NCBI RefSeq assembly: GCF_007667425.1
Contig: NZ_VDRC01000002.1
Coordinates: forward strand, 1,017,072 to 1,081,071
Reading direction: 5' to 3'
DNA: 64,000 nt
From: Microbacterium sp. 1.5R
GTDB lineage: Bacteria; Actinomycetota; Actinomycetes; Actinomycetales; Microbacteriaceae
Within the stretch, counting starts at the first letter, position 1. Each line of letters begins with the position of its first letter. Below are positions 1-7,440 of the stretch, one piece after another. The notes under the pieces are model-generated. The model worked only from the letters and a program-made list of their open reading frames with translations, was not told the DNA's origin and ran no database searches. Made by a program: the position numbers and the translations under genes.

Positions 1-1
1 C

Positions 2-193
2 GGCGGAGGAAGCGGCGACGGCGCGGAGGGCGGCGGAGGCGGTGGCGTCTCGGTACCCGTCGGAGTTTACGTGCGCCGCGAGGAGGGACTTCGGTTCGAG
101 CCGAACATCGTGACGCTGCTCGTCGTGGCCGTCCCCTTCGTGTGGGTCGCCGGACGAGCGCTCTCCCGCATCATCCGTGCTCTCAAGAAGTGA
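2..193 (+). CDS. GerW/YtfJ-like protein, C-terminal fragment
   Basis: Only the last 63 residues lie in the window. They comprise a Gly-rich stretch, then a VSVPVGVYVRREEGLRFEP segment, then a hydrophobic segment (about VTLLVVAVPFVWVAG) and a basic tail ending in KK. A Gly-rich linker followed by a V-x-PVGVYV/I strand is typical of the GerW (YtfJ) family, which occurs in many non-sporulating actinobacteria despite its sporulation name. The role outside endospore formers is unknown. The stop overlaps the GTG start of the next gene by 17 bases, suggesting cotranscription. The family call rests on a short fragment. Confidence 0.55.
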   Translation, partial: GGGSGDGAEGGGGGGVSVPVGVYVRREEGLRFEPNIVTLLVVAVPFVWVAGRALSRIIRALKK

Positions 194-758
194 CGATCCG
201 GTCGCCGTCGCTCTCGAGCGCGCCGCACAGTTCATCGTCGGCGACATCCGCGATCTCCCGGTCTCGAATCCCGTCGTTCTGATCGACGGTCGGAGCGGAG
301 CCGGCAAGACGACTCTCGCGCGCATGCTCGTCGAGCGGTGGCCGCTGCGTGGTCCGGTCCAGTCGATCGCGCTGGACTCGCTCTATCCCGGGTGGGACGG
401 TCTCGAGGCGGGGGTGGAGCGCGCACTCGACGGGATTCTCCGGCCCCATGGTCGAGGTCTGCTCGGCAGCTGGCGGCGGTGGGACTGGGAGAACGAAGCG
501 GATGCCGAAAGCCACGCCGTCGATCCGGAGCAGAGCCTGCTCGTGGAGGGCAGTGGCATTCTCACGTCGGCGACCGCGACCGTCGCGGATGTGACGATCT
601 GGGTCGAGTCGGCGGAGCAGGGGCGCAAAGCCCGAGCTCTGGCGCGAGACGGCGACACCTATCGACCGCATTGGAACCGCTGGGCCCGCCAGGAGGACGA
701 ACATGTGCGGAGAGACGATCCCCGCGCACTCGCTACGAGGATCGTGGAAGTTCCCTGA
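177..758 (+). CDS. P-loop ATPase, uridine-kinase-like
   Basis: A 193-residue cytosolic protein with a Walker A motif GRSGAGKTT at residues 38-46, directly after a hydrophobic strand (VVLIDG). This is the N-terminal layout of uridine kinase and phosphoribulokinase-like small-molecule kinases. A hydrophobic strand near residue 120 (SLLVEGSG) resembles the kinase Walker B region. The only plausible start is GTG at 177, inside the end of the upstream gene, so translational coupling is likely. The substrate cannot be read from the sequence. It ends four bases before the convergent DUF2017 gene. Confidence 0.7.
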   Translation: MLSRSDDPVAVALERAAQFIVGDIRDLPVSNPVVLIDGRSGAGKTTLARMLVERWPLRGPVQSIALDSLYPGWDGLEAGVERALDGILRPHGRGLLGSWRRWDWENEADAESHAVDPEQSLLVEGSGILTSATATVADVTIWVESAEQGRKARALARDGDTYRPHWNRWARQEDEHVRRDDPRALATRIVEVP

Positions 759-761
759 GCG

Positions 762-1256
762 TCAGTCGAGGCTGTCGGCGGCCTGCACGACGAGTTCGAG
801 CCGGTAGCCGAGCCAGTCGTAGATCCCGAACCGATCGTCCTGTGGGTCGTGATCGTCGTCGGAATCGATGCCCAGGCGGTCTGCGATCACGAGTCGGAGT
901 GCGGTCAGCGTCCGCATCCACGCCGTGAGTTCCTCGCCGGTGGCGGAGACGTCGACGGGAACGAACGCGTCTTCGTCTGGGAGATCGTGGGTCGGGGTGA
1001 TCGCGGACGAGAGCGCCGTACGCACGACGATCGCGTCCTGCCGCCGCCGATCGAGGAGGTCATCGGTCGTCGCGGAACGGAAGGCCAGGGACGCCGCATC
1101 GTCGTCGGGGTACGGATTCGGAGTGAGGCGCTCGACGGCGGTGTCCGACACGTCGCGCTCGTCGCCGAGAAGCTCGATGAAGTCCTCGAGCAGCCGGGCG
1201 AGCTGGTGGCCCTCGATGGTCGCCATCTGCAGGGTCGCGCGCCGATGCCCGCTCAC
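762..1256 (-). CDS. DUF2017-family protein
   Basis: A 164-residue, strongly acidic, probably helical protein with no catalytic motif and no membrane segment. It fits the DUF2017 family, which in actinobacteria is almost always coded next to clpS. The start overlaps the end of clpS by four bases (ATGA), so the two are translationally coupled. Its biochemical role is not established; the fixed pairing suggests a function tied to the ClpS adaptor or N-degron proteolysis. The family name comes from the context and the overall sequence pattern. Confidence 0.75.
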   Translation of the reverse strand: MSGHRRATLQMATIEGHQLARLLEDFIELLGDERDVSDTAVERLTPNPYPDDDAASLAFRSATTDDLLDRRRQDAIVVRTALSSAITPTHDLPDEDAFVPVDVSATGEELTAWMRTLTALRLVIADRLGIDSDDDHDPQDDRFGIYDWLGYRLELVVQAADSLD

Positions 1257-1552
1257 GTCGAGGCCTTCCGCACGGTCGCCCAGAGCCCGTAGTCATGCAT
1301 CGCCTGCGCGTGCGCCTCCATGGTCTCGCGTGGACCCGTCGCGACGATCGCATGCCCGTCATGGTGGACGGCGAGCATCAGCTGCGTCGCGTGCTCGGTC
1401 GTGTATCCGAAGTACGTGCGGAACACGCGGACCACGTAGCTCATGAGGTTCACGGGGTCGTTCCACACCACCACCTCCCATGGCTGCATCGGAGACGCTG
1501 CCACGTCGATCTGCTCGTCGAGCTCGGGGCTCGCCAGCGGAGTCACGCCCAC
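1253..1552 (-). CDS. clpS: ATP-dependent Clp protease adaptor ClpS
   Basis: A 99-residue adaptor that delivers substrates with destabilising N-terminal residues to a ClpC/ClpA-type unfoldase. The hallmark VVVWNDPVNLMSYVV is at about residues 27-41. It contains the Asn-Asp pair and Met that line the N-degron pocket. A VHHDGHAIV segment follows, with the conserved core helix between them. An unstructured N-terminal tail precedes the fold, as usual. The gene overlaps the upstream metallopeptidase by 10 bases and the downstream DUF2017 gene by four, forming a tight three-gene proteolysis operon. Confidence 0.95.
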   Translation of the reverse strand: MGVTPLASPELDEQIDVAASPMQPWEVVVWNDPVNLMSYVVRVFRTYFGYTTEHATQLMLAVHHDGHAIVATGPRETMEAHAQAMHDYGLWATVRKAST

Positions 1553-1890
1553 CCCAGCTCGTGCAACTGGTCGTCGTCGATGCCGTAGAAATGGGCGATC
1601 TCGTGGACGAGCGTGGTGTGGATCTCGTCGCGCAGCTCACTTTCGTCATCGCACGCGGCCAGGTGAGGTTCTCGGTAGACGACGATCCGGTCGGGCAGCT
1701 CGCCCATTCCGTACTGCATCCGCTCGGTCAGCGCGAGGCCGTCGTAGAGGCCGAGCAGGTCGAGGCTCCCGTCCTCCGGTCGGTCCTCCACGACGAAGAC
1801 GACGTTGTCGAGGCCGTCGACCATGTCATCCGGCAGACGATCGAGCTCGTCCGCGACGAGCGTCTCGAAGGTGTCAGCTGTCATCTCCAT
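1543..1890 (-). CDS. Minimal zincin-type metallopeptidase family protein
   Basis: A 115-residue protein of the small metallopeptidase family formerly called DUF1025. The zinc motif HEIAHFYGID lies near the C-terminus, giving HExxH plus a downstream Asp in the pattern expected for a minimal metzincin-like site. The start at 1890 is chosen because GGACTCG precedes it; a second ATG follows at 1884. An upstream extension to 1929 would add 13 residues unlike the family. It is first in the operon with clpS. Proteolytic activity of the family is inferred from structure more than shown, so function is uncertain. Confidence 0.85.
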   Translation of the reverse strand: MEMTADTFETLVADELDRLPDDMVDGLDNVVFVVEDRPEDGSLDLLGLYDGLALTERMQYGMGELPDRIVVYREPHLAACDDESELRDEIHTTLVHEIAHFYGIDDDQLHELGWA

Positions 1891-1963
1891 CGAGTCCAGC
1901 CTATTGCTGCAGGCAGCCCCGATGCTCATCGTCGCCGGTGCGGTCCCGTCGACGGCGCGGCCC

Positions 1964-2035
1964 CTGCGATCGGTGCGGTTTCTGCGATCGGTGCGGTTTC
2001 TGTGGTCGGCGGGGTTCCTGTCGCCGGCGGGCCTC
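1964..2035. repeat. 18-bp tandem repeat, four units
   Basis: Four head-to-tail 18-bp units begin at 1964, 1982, 2000 and 2018, and a fifth starts (CTGTG) at 2036. The first two are identical (CTGCGATCGGTGCGGTTT); the third and fourth have diverged while keeping CTG at the start and a CGG/CGC core. The repeat fills much of the 151-base gap between the LysE gene and the metallopeptidase gene, both on the minus strand. Confidence 0.85.
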
Positions 2036-2041
2036 CTGTGT

Positions 2042-2671
2042 TCAGTGCAGGAAGGCGAGCAGTGCGGCGACGGCGATGAACAGGATCCCGAACACGGTGT
2101 TCAGGATCCGCTGCCCCCTCGGGGAGCGGGTGAATCGGCGGAAGGGTCGTGCCGCGGCTGCGAAGAAGCCCCACATGACGAGGATGTCGACGACGATCAC
2201 CGTGGCGATGAGGACGAGGTATTGCGGCAGCTGCGGTTCGTCGAGACGGATGAACTGAGGGATGAACGCGAGGAAGAAGACGATGGCCTTCGGGTTGAGC
2301 AGGTTCACCCAGAACCCTCGCCGCACCATCGACCAGCGGCTCTCGCGAGGCGTCGCGCCCTGCGCATCGATGTCGTCAGCGGTCGACGGGCGGGCGAGGA
2401 TGAGTCGGATGCCGAGGTACACGAGGTACGCCGCCCCGGCGTACCGGATCACCGCGAACAGGACCTCCGACCGGGAGACGAGAAGGCCCACGCCGGCGGC
2501 GACGATCACGACGTGCACGATGAGGGCGAGCTGCTGGCCGACGATGCCCCAGATTGAGCGCATCCAGCCCTGGTTCAAAGCGTTGGACATCGTGTTTATG
2601 GCGCCCGCACCCGGAGTGAAACTGATCACGACACAGGCGAGGAGGAGCGGGAACCAGACTGCCGGCGACAC
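2042..2671 (-). CDS. LysE/RhtB-family amino-acid exporter
   Basis: A 209-residue inner-membrane protein with about six hydrophobic segments. The family signature PGAGAINTMSNALNQGWM is near residues 20-37, and WVNLLNPKAIVFFLAF near 121-136. Length and layout match the LysE/RhtB exporters, which expel basic or neutral amino acids or related small molecules by proton exchange; the substrate here is unknown. The GTG start has no well-spaced ribosome-binding site and an in-frame TAG sits just upstream. It follows the copper ATPase stop by only 9 bases, so translation is probably coupled to that gene. Confidence 0.9.
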   Translation of the reverse strand: MSPAVWFPLLLACVVISFTPGAGAINTMSNALNQGWMRSIWGIVGQQLALIVHVVIVAAGVGLLVSRSEVLFAVIRYAGAAYLVYLGIRLILARPSTADDIDAQGATPRESRWSMVRRGFWVNLLNPKAIVFFLAFIPQFIRLDEPQLPQYLVLIATVIVVDILVMWGFFAAAARPFRRFTRSPRGQRILNTVFGILFIAVAALLAFLH

Positions 2672-2680
2672 CTCGCAAGT

Positions 2681-4786
2681 CTAGGGCGCGCGGTGGACGC
2701 TCCCGGCCCTAGCCGGTACGACAGCTCCGGGCCTCAGATCGAGGCGTCGCAGCAGCTGCGCGTTGAGCGCCACCACGACGGTCGACAGCGACATGAGAAC
2801 GGCGCCCACCGACATCGGAAGGATGAATCCGATCGGTGCGAGGACCCCGGCGGCCAGGGGGACGGAGAGCAGGTTGTACCCGGCTGCCCACCAGAGGTTC
2901 TGGGTCATCTTGCGGTACGCCGCGCGGGACAGGTCGATGACGGACAGGACCGTGCGCGGGTCGTCGGACGCCAGGACGACCCCTGCCGACGCGATCGCCA
3001 CATCGGTACCGGCGCCGATCGCCAGACCGACATCGGCCTGAGCGAGCGCCGGTGCGTCGTTGACGCCGTCGCCGACCACGGCCACGCGTCGGCCCTCCGC
3101 CTGCAGCTCGCCCACCTTCGATGCCTTGTCTTCGGGGCGTACACCGGCGAATACGCGCTGGATGCCGAGCTCGGCGGCGATGCGCTCCGCGACGGCCGGG
3201 GCATCGCCGGTGATCATGGCGACGTCGATGCCACGCTCGCGGAGGGCGGCGACGGCAGCCGCTGACTCGTGCCGGACGCCGTCGGCGAGTCTGAGCGCGC
3301 CGACGACGCGGCGGTCGATCAACACGTGCAGGATGATCGCGCCTTCCGTGCGCCATCGGCTCGCAACGGGCAGCTCAGGGAGGTCCTCCGCGTCGAGGAG
3401 ACCCGGCCCGCCTACGGCCACATGCCGCCCGTCGACGACGGCGTGCACGCCGATGGCAGGGGAGGAGCGGAAGTCGCTCGCCGCCGGGATCGAGAGTCGG
3501 CGCGCTCTCGCGGCCGCGATGATCGCTGCGGCGAGCGGGTGTTCCGAGTCGGTCTCTGCCGCGGCCGCCGCCGTGAGGAGCTCATCGTCGCTGACGCCGG
3601 ACACGCTGCGTATGGCCGTGACCTCGGGCTTCCCTTCAGTGAGGGTTCCGGTCTTGTCGAACAGCACGATGTCGACGGTTCGCATCGATTCGAGAGCGAG
3701 CCTGTCCTTCACCAGCACTCCGGCCCTGGCGGCACGCTCCGTCGCGATGGACACGACAAGCGGGATCGCGAGGCCCAGAGCGTGTGGGCAGGCGATCACG
3801 AGCACGGTGACCGTGCGCACCACTGCCTCGTCGGGAAGGCCGACGGTCGACCACACGACAGCGGTGAGCACGGCGGCTCCGAGAGCGAACCAGAACAGCC
3901 AGGCTGCCGCGCGATCTGCGATGCGCTGGGCTCGCGACGATGACGCCTGGGCGTCGGACACGAGTTTCCGGATGCCGGCCAGTGTCGTGTCGCCGCCGAC
4001 TGCCGTGACCTCGACCCGGATCCCCGAGTCGGTGACCACGGTGCCTGCGACGACAGCGTCCCCTGCGCCGCGGTCGACCGGCCTCGACTCGCCGGTGACC
4101 ATGGATTCGTCGACGCTCGCGGCACCTTCGGTGATCCGGCCGTCCGCCGGCACTCGTCCGCCTGGCCGGACGACGACCACGTCGCCCACCCGGAGTTCGA
4201 CGGGGGAGACGACCACCGTGATGTCGCCGTCGATGCGCTCGGCTTCGTCCGGCAGCAAGGCGGCGAGCGAGTCGAGGGCGGACGTAGCCTGGGTGAGGGA
4301 ACGCATCTCGATCCAGTGCCCGAGCAGCATGATGACGATCAAGAGTGCGAGCTCCCACCAGAACTCCAGTTCGTGGTCGAGGATCCCAAGGCTGGCGCCC
4401 CACGACGCGGCGAACGCGACGGTGATGGCGAGGGCGATCAGGAGCATCATGCCGGGCCGCCGCGAACGCAGCTCCCCGAGCGCTCCGATGAGGAACGGAG
4501 CGCCACCCCGGACATACATGAGCGAGCCGAGAACGGGGGCGACCCAGCGCGCCCAGGAGGGGACATCGTAGCCGAGGATCATCGCGAACATCGGCGACGT
4601 CGCGACGACCGGCACAGCCACCAGCAGCATCAGACAGAAGAGACGACGGAACCGCTCCGTGTGCCCGGCGTGACCGGTCTCACCGGAGTGGTCGTGGTCG
4701 TGGCCGCGGTCGGCGTTGCCGTGCTGCGCTTGGTCGTGCTGCGTATGGTCGTGCTCTTCGGCGTGGGCAGTGTGGTCGTTCATCAT
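2681..4786 (-). CDS. copB: CopB-type copper/silver-translocating P1B ATPase
   Basis: A 701-residue inner-membrane pump. The first 45 residues are very rich in His (repeated HDH and GHxxH), as in CopB proteins, instead of a CxxC metal-binding domain. Actuator motif TGES is at 231-234, the membrane metal-site motif CPH at 333-335, and the phosphorylation site DKTGT at 377-381. The ATP-binding hinge GDGVNDAPAL follows. CPH rather than CPC, with a His-rich N-terminus, marks the P1B-3 group, thought to export Cu(II) or Ag(I); the exact metal is an inference. A CsoR-like palindrome lies 36 bases upstream, and a LysE exporter gene follows in the same operon. Confidence 0.92.
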   Translation of the reverse strand: MMNDHTAHAEEHDHTQHDQAQHGNADRGHDHDHSGETGHAGHTERFRRLFCLMLLVAVPVVATSPMFAMILGYDVPSWARWVAPVLGSLMYVRGGAPFLIGALGELRSRRPGMMLLIALAITVAFAASWGASLGILDHELEFWWELALLIVIMLLGHWIEMRSLTQATSALDSLAALLPDEAERIDGDITVVVSPVELRVGDVVVVRPGGRVPADGRITEGAASVDESMVTGESRPVDRGAGDAVVAGTVVTDSGIRVEVTAVGGDTTLAGIRKLVSDAQASSSRAQRIADRAAAWLFWFALGAAVLTAVVWSTVGLPDEAVVRTVTVLVIACPHALGLAIPLVVSIATERAARAGVLVKDRLALESMRTVDIVLFDKTGTLTEGKPEVTAIRSVSGVSDDELLTAAAAAETDSEHPLAAAIIAAARARRLSIPAASDFRSSPAIGVHAVVDGRHVAVGGPGLLDAEDLPELPVASRWRTEGAIILHVLIDRRVVGALRLADGVRHESAAAVAALRERGIDVAMITGDAPAVAERIAAELGIQRVFAGVRPEDKASKVGELQAEGRRVAVVGDGVNDAPALAQADVGLAIGAGTDVAIASAGVVLASDDPRTVLSVIDLSRAAYRKMTQNLWWAAGYNLLSVPLAAGVLAPIGFILPMSVGAVLMSLSTVVVALNAQLLRRLDLRPGAVVPARAGSVHRAP

Positions 4787-4821
4787 CAGGGCGCTCCGTT
4801 CTCTGCACCGACCACAACGGC

Positions 4822-4838
4822 ATACCCCCTGGGGGTAT
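4822..4838. promoter_or_regulatory. CsoR-like operator upstream of copB
   Basis: ATACCCCCTGGGGGTAT is a 17-bp palindrome, perfect apart from the central base. It lies 36 bases before the copB start. TACCCC-N-GGGGTA inverted repeats are the classic targets of CsoR-family copper-sensing repressors. No csoR gene is in the window. Confidence 0.75.
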
Positions 4839-4853
4839 TCCCTGGATCACGAA

Positions 4854-4882
4854 AAAGGCCCGGGTCGACGACCCGGGCCTTT
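4854..4882 (-). terminator. Rho-independent terminator after tRNA-His
   Basis: A 12-bp perfect stem (AAAGGCCCGGGT with ACCCGGGCCTTT) has a five-base loop. On the minus strand it is followed by a run of T, so it terminates the tRNA-His transcript just before the divergent copper promoter region. Confidence 0.85.
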
Positions 4883-4883
4883 G

Positions 4884-4960
4884 TGGGGTGAGTAACGGGA
4901 CTCGAACCCGCGACATCCGGCACCACAAGCCAGCGCTCTACCAGCTGAGCTATACCCACC
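4884..4960 (-). tRNA. tRNA-His (GTG)
   Basis: On the minus strand the gene folds as a standard cloverleaf. The acceptor GTGGGTA pairs with TACTCAC, the D arm is GCTCAGCTGGTAGAGC, the anticodon is GTG and the T arm is GCGGGTTCGAGTCCCGT. The extra G at position -1, diagnostic of tRNA-His, is at 4960 opposite C73. CCA is encoded at 4884-4886. A TAGACT hexamer on the minus strand (4990-4995) is a candidate -10 element about 30 bases upstream. Confidence 0.95.
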
Positions 4961-4995
4961 ATGTGCCGACCGGAATCGGCAACCAGACGAGTCTA

Positions 4996-5622
4996 TTACA
5001 TGTTTGGCGTGAACTCCGACACGGTGCGGCTTGCGATGTCACGCGCGTCGTCACTGGAGGGCCCGGGCTCGTCGACGAAGACCGCCTCGCGGTAATACCG
5101 GAGTTCACGGATCGATTCGAGGATGTCGGCGAGTGCGCGGTGGCCGCCGTCCTTCGACGGCGCCTGGAAGAAGACTCGCGGATACCAGCGGCGGGAGAGC
5201 TCCTTGATGCTCGATACATCGACGTTGCGGTAGTGCAACCACTGGTCGACCTGAGGCATGTATTTCGCGAGGAACATGCGGTCGGTGCCGATCGTGTTGC
5301 CGGCGAGCGGTGCCTTCTTCTCGACGGGGGCGAACCGCTTGATGTACTCGAGGGTCTGCGCCTCAGCCTCAGCGAGCGTCACCCCGTGGGGGATCTCGTC
5401 GCTCAAGCCCGACGTCTCGTGCATCTTCGTGACGAAGTCGTTCATGTGCGCGAGAGCATCTTCGCTCGGGCGGATGACGATCTGGAAACCGGGATCGACG
5501 GGACGGAGTTCGAAGTCCGTGACCACGACCGCGATCTCGACGAGTTCGTCCACGGCGAGGTCGAGGCCCGTCATCTCGCAGTCGATCCAGACGAGCCGGT
5601 CGTTCTCAGACGCAGATACCAT
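4996..5622 (-). CDS. orn: Oligoribonuclease
   Basis: A 208-residue cytosolic 3'-5' exoribonuclease of the DEDDh family that degrades the two- to five-nucleotide ends of mRNA decay and linear pGpG. Motif I WIDCEMTGLD is at about residues 12-21, giving the first Asp and Glu ligands. A conserved NTIGTDRMFL block is near residue 109, and the C-terminal SKDGGHRALADILESI (about 158-173) carries the catalytic His and last Asp. Length equals the usual 180-210. The ATG at 5622 follows a TAGGAT element by 6 bases, suggesting a leaderless message. Confidence 0.96.
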   Translation of the reverse strand: MVSASENDRLVWIDCEMTGLDLAVDELVEIAVVVTDFELRPVDPGFQIVIRPSEDALAHMNDFVTKMHETSGLSDEIPHGVTLAEAEAQTLEYIKRFAPVEKKAPLAGNTIGTDRMFLAKYMPQVDQWLHYRNVDVSSIKELSRRWYPRVFFQAPSKDGGHRALADILESIRELRYYREAVFVDEPGPSSDDARDIASRTVSEFTPNM

Positions 5623-5628
5623 GCCGCC

Positions 5629-5634
5629 ATCCTA
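5629..5634 (-). promoter_or_regulatory. Candidate -10 element of orn
   Basis: TAGGAT read on the minus strand ends six bases before the orn ATG, leaving no room for a Shine-Dalgarno sequence. Confidence 0.5.
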
Positions 5635-5681
5635 TCGACGGCTCCGACACCGGGCCTTGGCGCGGTACGGTGTATGTGCCC

Positions 5682-5757
5682 GCCTCCGTAGCTCAGGGGA
5701 AAGAGCAGGAGCCTTCTAATCTCTTGGTCGCAGGTTCGAATCCTGCCGGGGGCACCA
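5682..5757 (+). tRNA. tRNA-Arg (TCT)
   Basis: A full cloverleaf is visible. The acceptor GCCTCCG pairs with CGGGGGC with one G-U pair, the D arm is GCTCAGGGGAAAGAGC, the anticodon loop is CTTCTAA with anticodon TCT, and the T arm is GCAGGTTCGAATCCTGC. The discriminator is A and CCA is encoded (5755-5757). TACGGT at 5666-5671 is a possible -10 element. Confidence 0.95.
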
Positions 5758-5764
5758 CACCGCC

Positions 5765-6034
5765 TCAGCCGTTGCGCAGTGCGGCGACGGCGTCGTCGGC
5801 GCGCCAGAAGTCCCCGACCAGTCGGAACGCGCCTGTGGGAAGGTGTAGCCGCTCCGCGCGGTAGCGGAGTCCGAGTGGATCGGCGAGGATTCGGAGGTGG
5901 CCGAGTACTCGTCCGGCATCGTCTTGCACGCGCCACAAGTGAGCGGAGGCGCGGACCAGGTGTTCGCGTCGCGAAGACAGGCGGGGTGCCGCATAGGGGA
6001 CCTCTGGTGCGGTCAAGAGTCGGGTGTCGGACAT
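5765..6034 (-). CDS. Small hypothetical protein, 89 residues
   Basis: An 89-residue arginine- and leucine-rich protein that I do not recognise. It has no signal peptide, membrane segment or metal motif. The middle (about WRVQDDAGRVLGHLRILADPLGLRYRAERLHLPTG, given here as a region near residues 34-68) looks like a small beta-rich fold. The start at 6034 is chosen because AGGAGA lies eight bases upstream on the minus strand; a longer reading to 6214 lacks support. It is divergent from ssb and ends eight bases after tRNA-Arg. Confidence 0.65.
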   Translation of the reverse strand: MSDTRLLTAPEVPYAAPRLSSRREHLVRASAHLWRVQDDAGRVLGHLRILADPLGLRYRAERLHLPTGAFRLVGDFWRADDAVAALRNG

Positions 6035-6249
6035 CGGTATCTCCTCTCTCGTTCGAACATATGATCGACCACCGACATTCCTCACGCGACGATCCCGGAG
6101 CGCCTTGCCAACCGCTTCCGCACGAAGGTCGTCTTCGTCGACTTCTCCCCAGATGCCGCATTCCGCACCCGCGCGCCGAGCGGCGCCGGACTCCGCCGGA
6201 GACGCTGGGAACACCCGGGCGTCCGACCCGGCTCGAGAAGGAGACAGAC

Positions 6250-6801
6250 ATGCAGGACACCGTCACGATCATCGGCAACGTCGCCACCGACCCGACGCAG
6301 GGCCGCACCTCCGGGGGAGTTCCTGTGACGAACTTCCGCCTCGCGAGTACGCACCGGCGCTTCGATGACGCCACCCAGACCTGGATCGACGTCGGCACGA
6401 ACTGGTACTCGGTCGCGGCGTTCCGTCATCTCGCGGAGAACGTGAAGGCCTCACTGCGTGCCGGTGACAGCGTCATCGTCACCGGGCGGATGAAGATTCG
6501 CACCTGGGAGAACAACGGCAAGCATGGAACGAGCGTCGACATCGACGCGGACGTCGTCGGACACGACCTCAGATGGGGGACGACGGCGTACCGGAGGTCG
6601 ACATCTCGATCGAGCTCCGCCGACCACGACCGTCAACTCGGCGACGGGGACAGCTCGGCCAGTATCGGGTCTGGCGGAGCCGACGAGACCCGCGATATCG
6701 ACACCCCATGGGCCGACCCCGCTTTAGCTCGTGAGGAGCCTGGGAGCGGTGAGCTCGCCGCTGCGGGATCGGCAGCCGATGCCTGGAGCCCGTCGTCCTA
6801 G
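6250..6801 (+). CDS. ssb: Single-stranded DNA-binding protein paralogue
   Basis: A 183-residue protein with an SSB OB-fold at about residues 1-108 (TIIGNVATDP at the start, then VTNFRLAST, then a WYSVAAF strand and a VTGRMKIRTWENNGKHGTS hairpin). The tail is disordered and Ser/Gly/Asp-rich. It ends ...DAWSPSS instead of the acidic DDxxPF tip through which replicative SSBs recruit partner proteins. This suggests a secondary SSB, like the SsbB paralogues of other actinobacteria used in recombination or uptake, with the replicative ssb elsewhere. The start ATG has GAGAAGGAGAC just upstream. Confidence 0.88.
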   Translation: MQDTVTIIGNVATDPTQGRTSGGVPVTNFRLASTHRRFDDATQTWIDVGTNWYSVAAFRHLAENVKASLRAGDSVIVTGRMKIRTWENNGKHGTSVDIDADVVGHDLRWGTTAYRRSTSRSSSADHDRQLGDGDSSASIGSGGADETRDIDTPWADPALAREEPGSGELAAAGSAADAWSPSS

Positions 6802-6844
6802 GGAAGCCGCAGCGCGTGACGCTCGGTCCATCCGCGCGCCCCCG

Positions 6845-6850
6845 TAGAAT
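6845..6850 (+). promoter_or_regulatory. Candidate -10 element of the lipoprotein gene
   Basis: TAGAAT ends six bases before the GTG start at 6857, so the transcript should begin at or next to the start codon. Confidence 0.5.
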
Positions 6851-6856
6851 CGGGGC

Positions 6857-7360
6857 GTGCTTCGACGACCGGCCCTGAGAACGGCACGCGCTGCTGCTCT
6901 CCTCTCCGTCGCCTTCGGCGCCGCGCTCGTTCTGTCCGCGTGCGGTCCGCAGAGCGGATTCCAGGGAGAGCCCACCCCGTCGCCGAGCGCGGCGGCGACC
7001 ACTGTCGCGCCGACGCCGACCGGTCCCGTCCTCGTGCCCGAGGGTTCGGCGGAAGACAACCTGCCGCTGTTCTCGGCGATCACGGCGCAGGTCTGGGCGT
7101 CCGATCAGCGCGGTGCCGGCCGGTCCTACATCGACGCTCTGATCGCAGCGGGTTTCGATCGAGACGCCATGCAGGTGACTCAGGACGTCTCGACGGTGGG
7201 GAATCCCGCGGAGAGCGTGCAGTTCTCGGTCAGATGGGGCGAGACGGAGTGCCTGGTGGGTCAGGTGGGACCGTCGACCGGCGAACCCGTCACCGTGGTG
7301 CTGCCGCAGCTGGCCGAAGGGCGTTGCCTCGTCGGCAGCACGCGTGCGATCGACTGGTGA
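6857..7360 (+). CDS. Putative lipoprotein
   Basis: A 167-residue secreted protein. A basic N-terminus (MLRRPALRTAR), a hydrophobic core and the lipobox LSAC at about residues 26-29 indicate lipoprotein signal processing and membrane anchoring. A Ser/Pro/Thr-rich linker follows (PTPSPSAAATTVAPTPTGP), then a compact domain of about 110 residues with two cysteines (about 132 and 157) that could form a disulfide. I do not recognise the domain with confidence; it resembles the DUF6993 proteins of Microbacteriaceae. The next gene is ettA, after a possible hairpin. Confidence 0.75.
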   Translation: MLRRPALRTARAAALLSVAFGAALVLSACGPQSGFQGEPTPSPSAAATTVAPTPTGPVLVPEGSAEDNLPLFSAITAQVWASDQRGAGRSYIDALIAAGFDRDAMQVTQDVSTVGNPAESVQFSVRWGETECLVGQVGPSTGEPVTVVLPQLAEGRCLVGSTRAIDW

Positions 7361-7409
7361 GATCGTGGGCTCCCCGCCGCGCTCCTGACGAGGGTCGATT
7401 CGGACAGCT

Positions 7410-7434
7410 CCTCTCGTCGGCCCGACACGAGAGG
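7410..7434. terminator. Possible hairpin terminator before ettA
   Basis: CCTCTCGT and ACGAGAGG form an 8-bp stem with a nine-base loop between the lipoprotein stop and the ettA promoter. There is no T run, so termination is uncertain. Confidence 0.35.
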
Positions 7435-7440
7435 GGCCGG

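Noticed and set aside
2..193. Evidence of endospore formation
   Set aside because: GerW-like proteins are common in non-sporulating actinobacteria and no other sporulation gene is present.
1964..2040. CRISPR-like array
   Set aside because: The units are contiguous tandem repeats without unique spacers and there are no cas genes.
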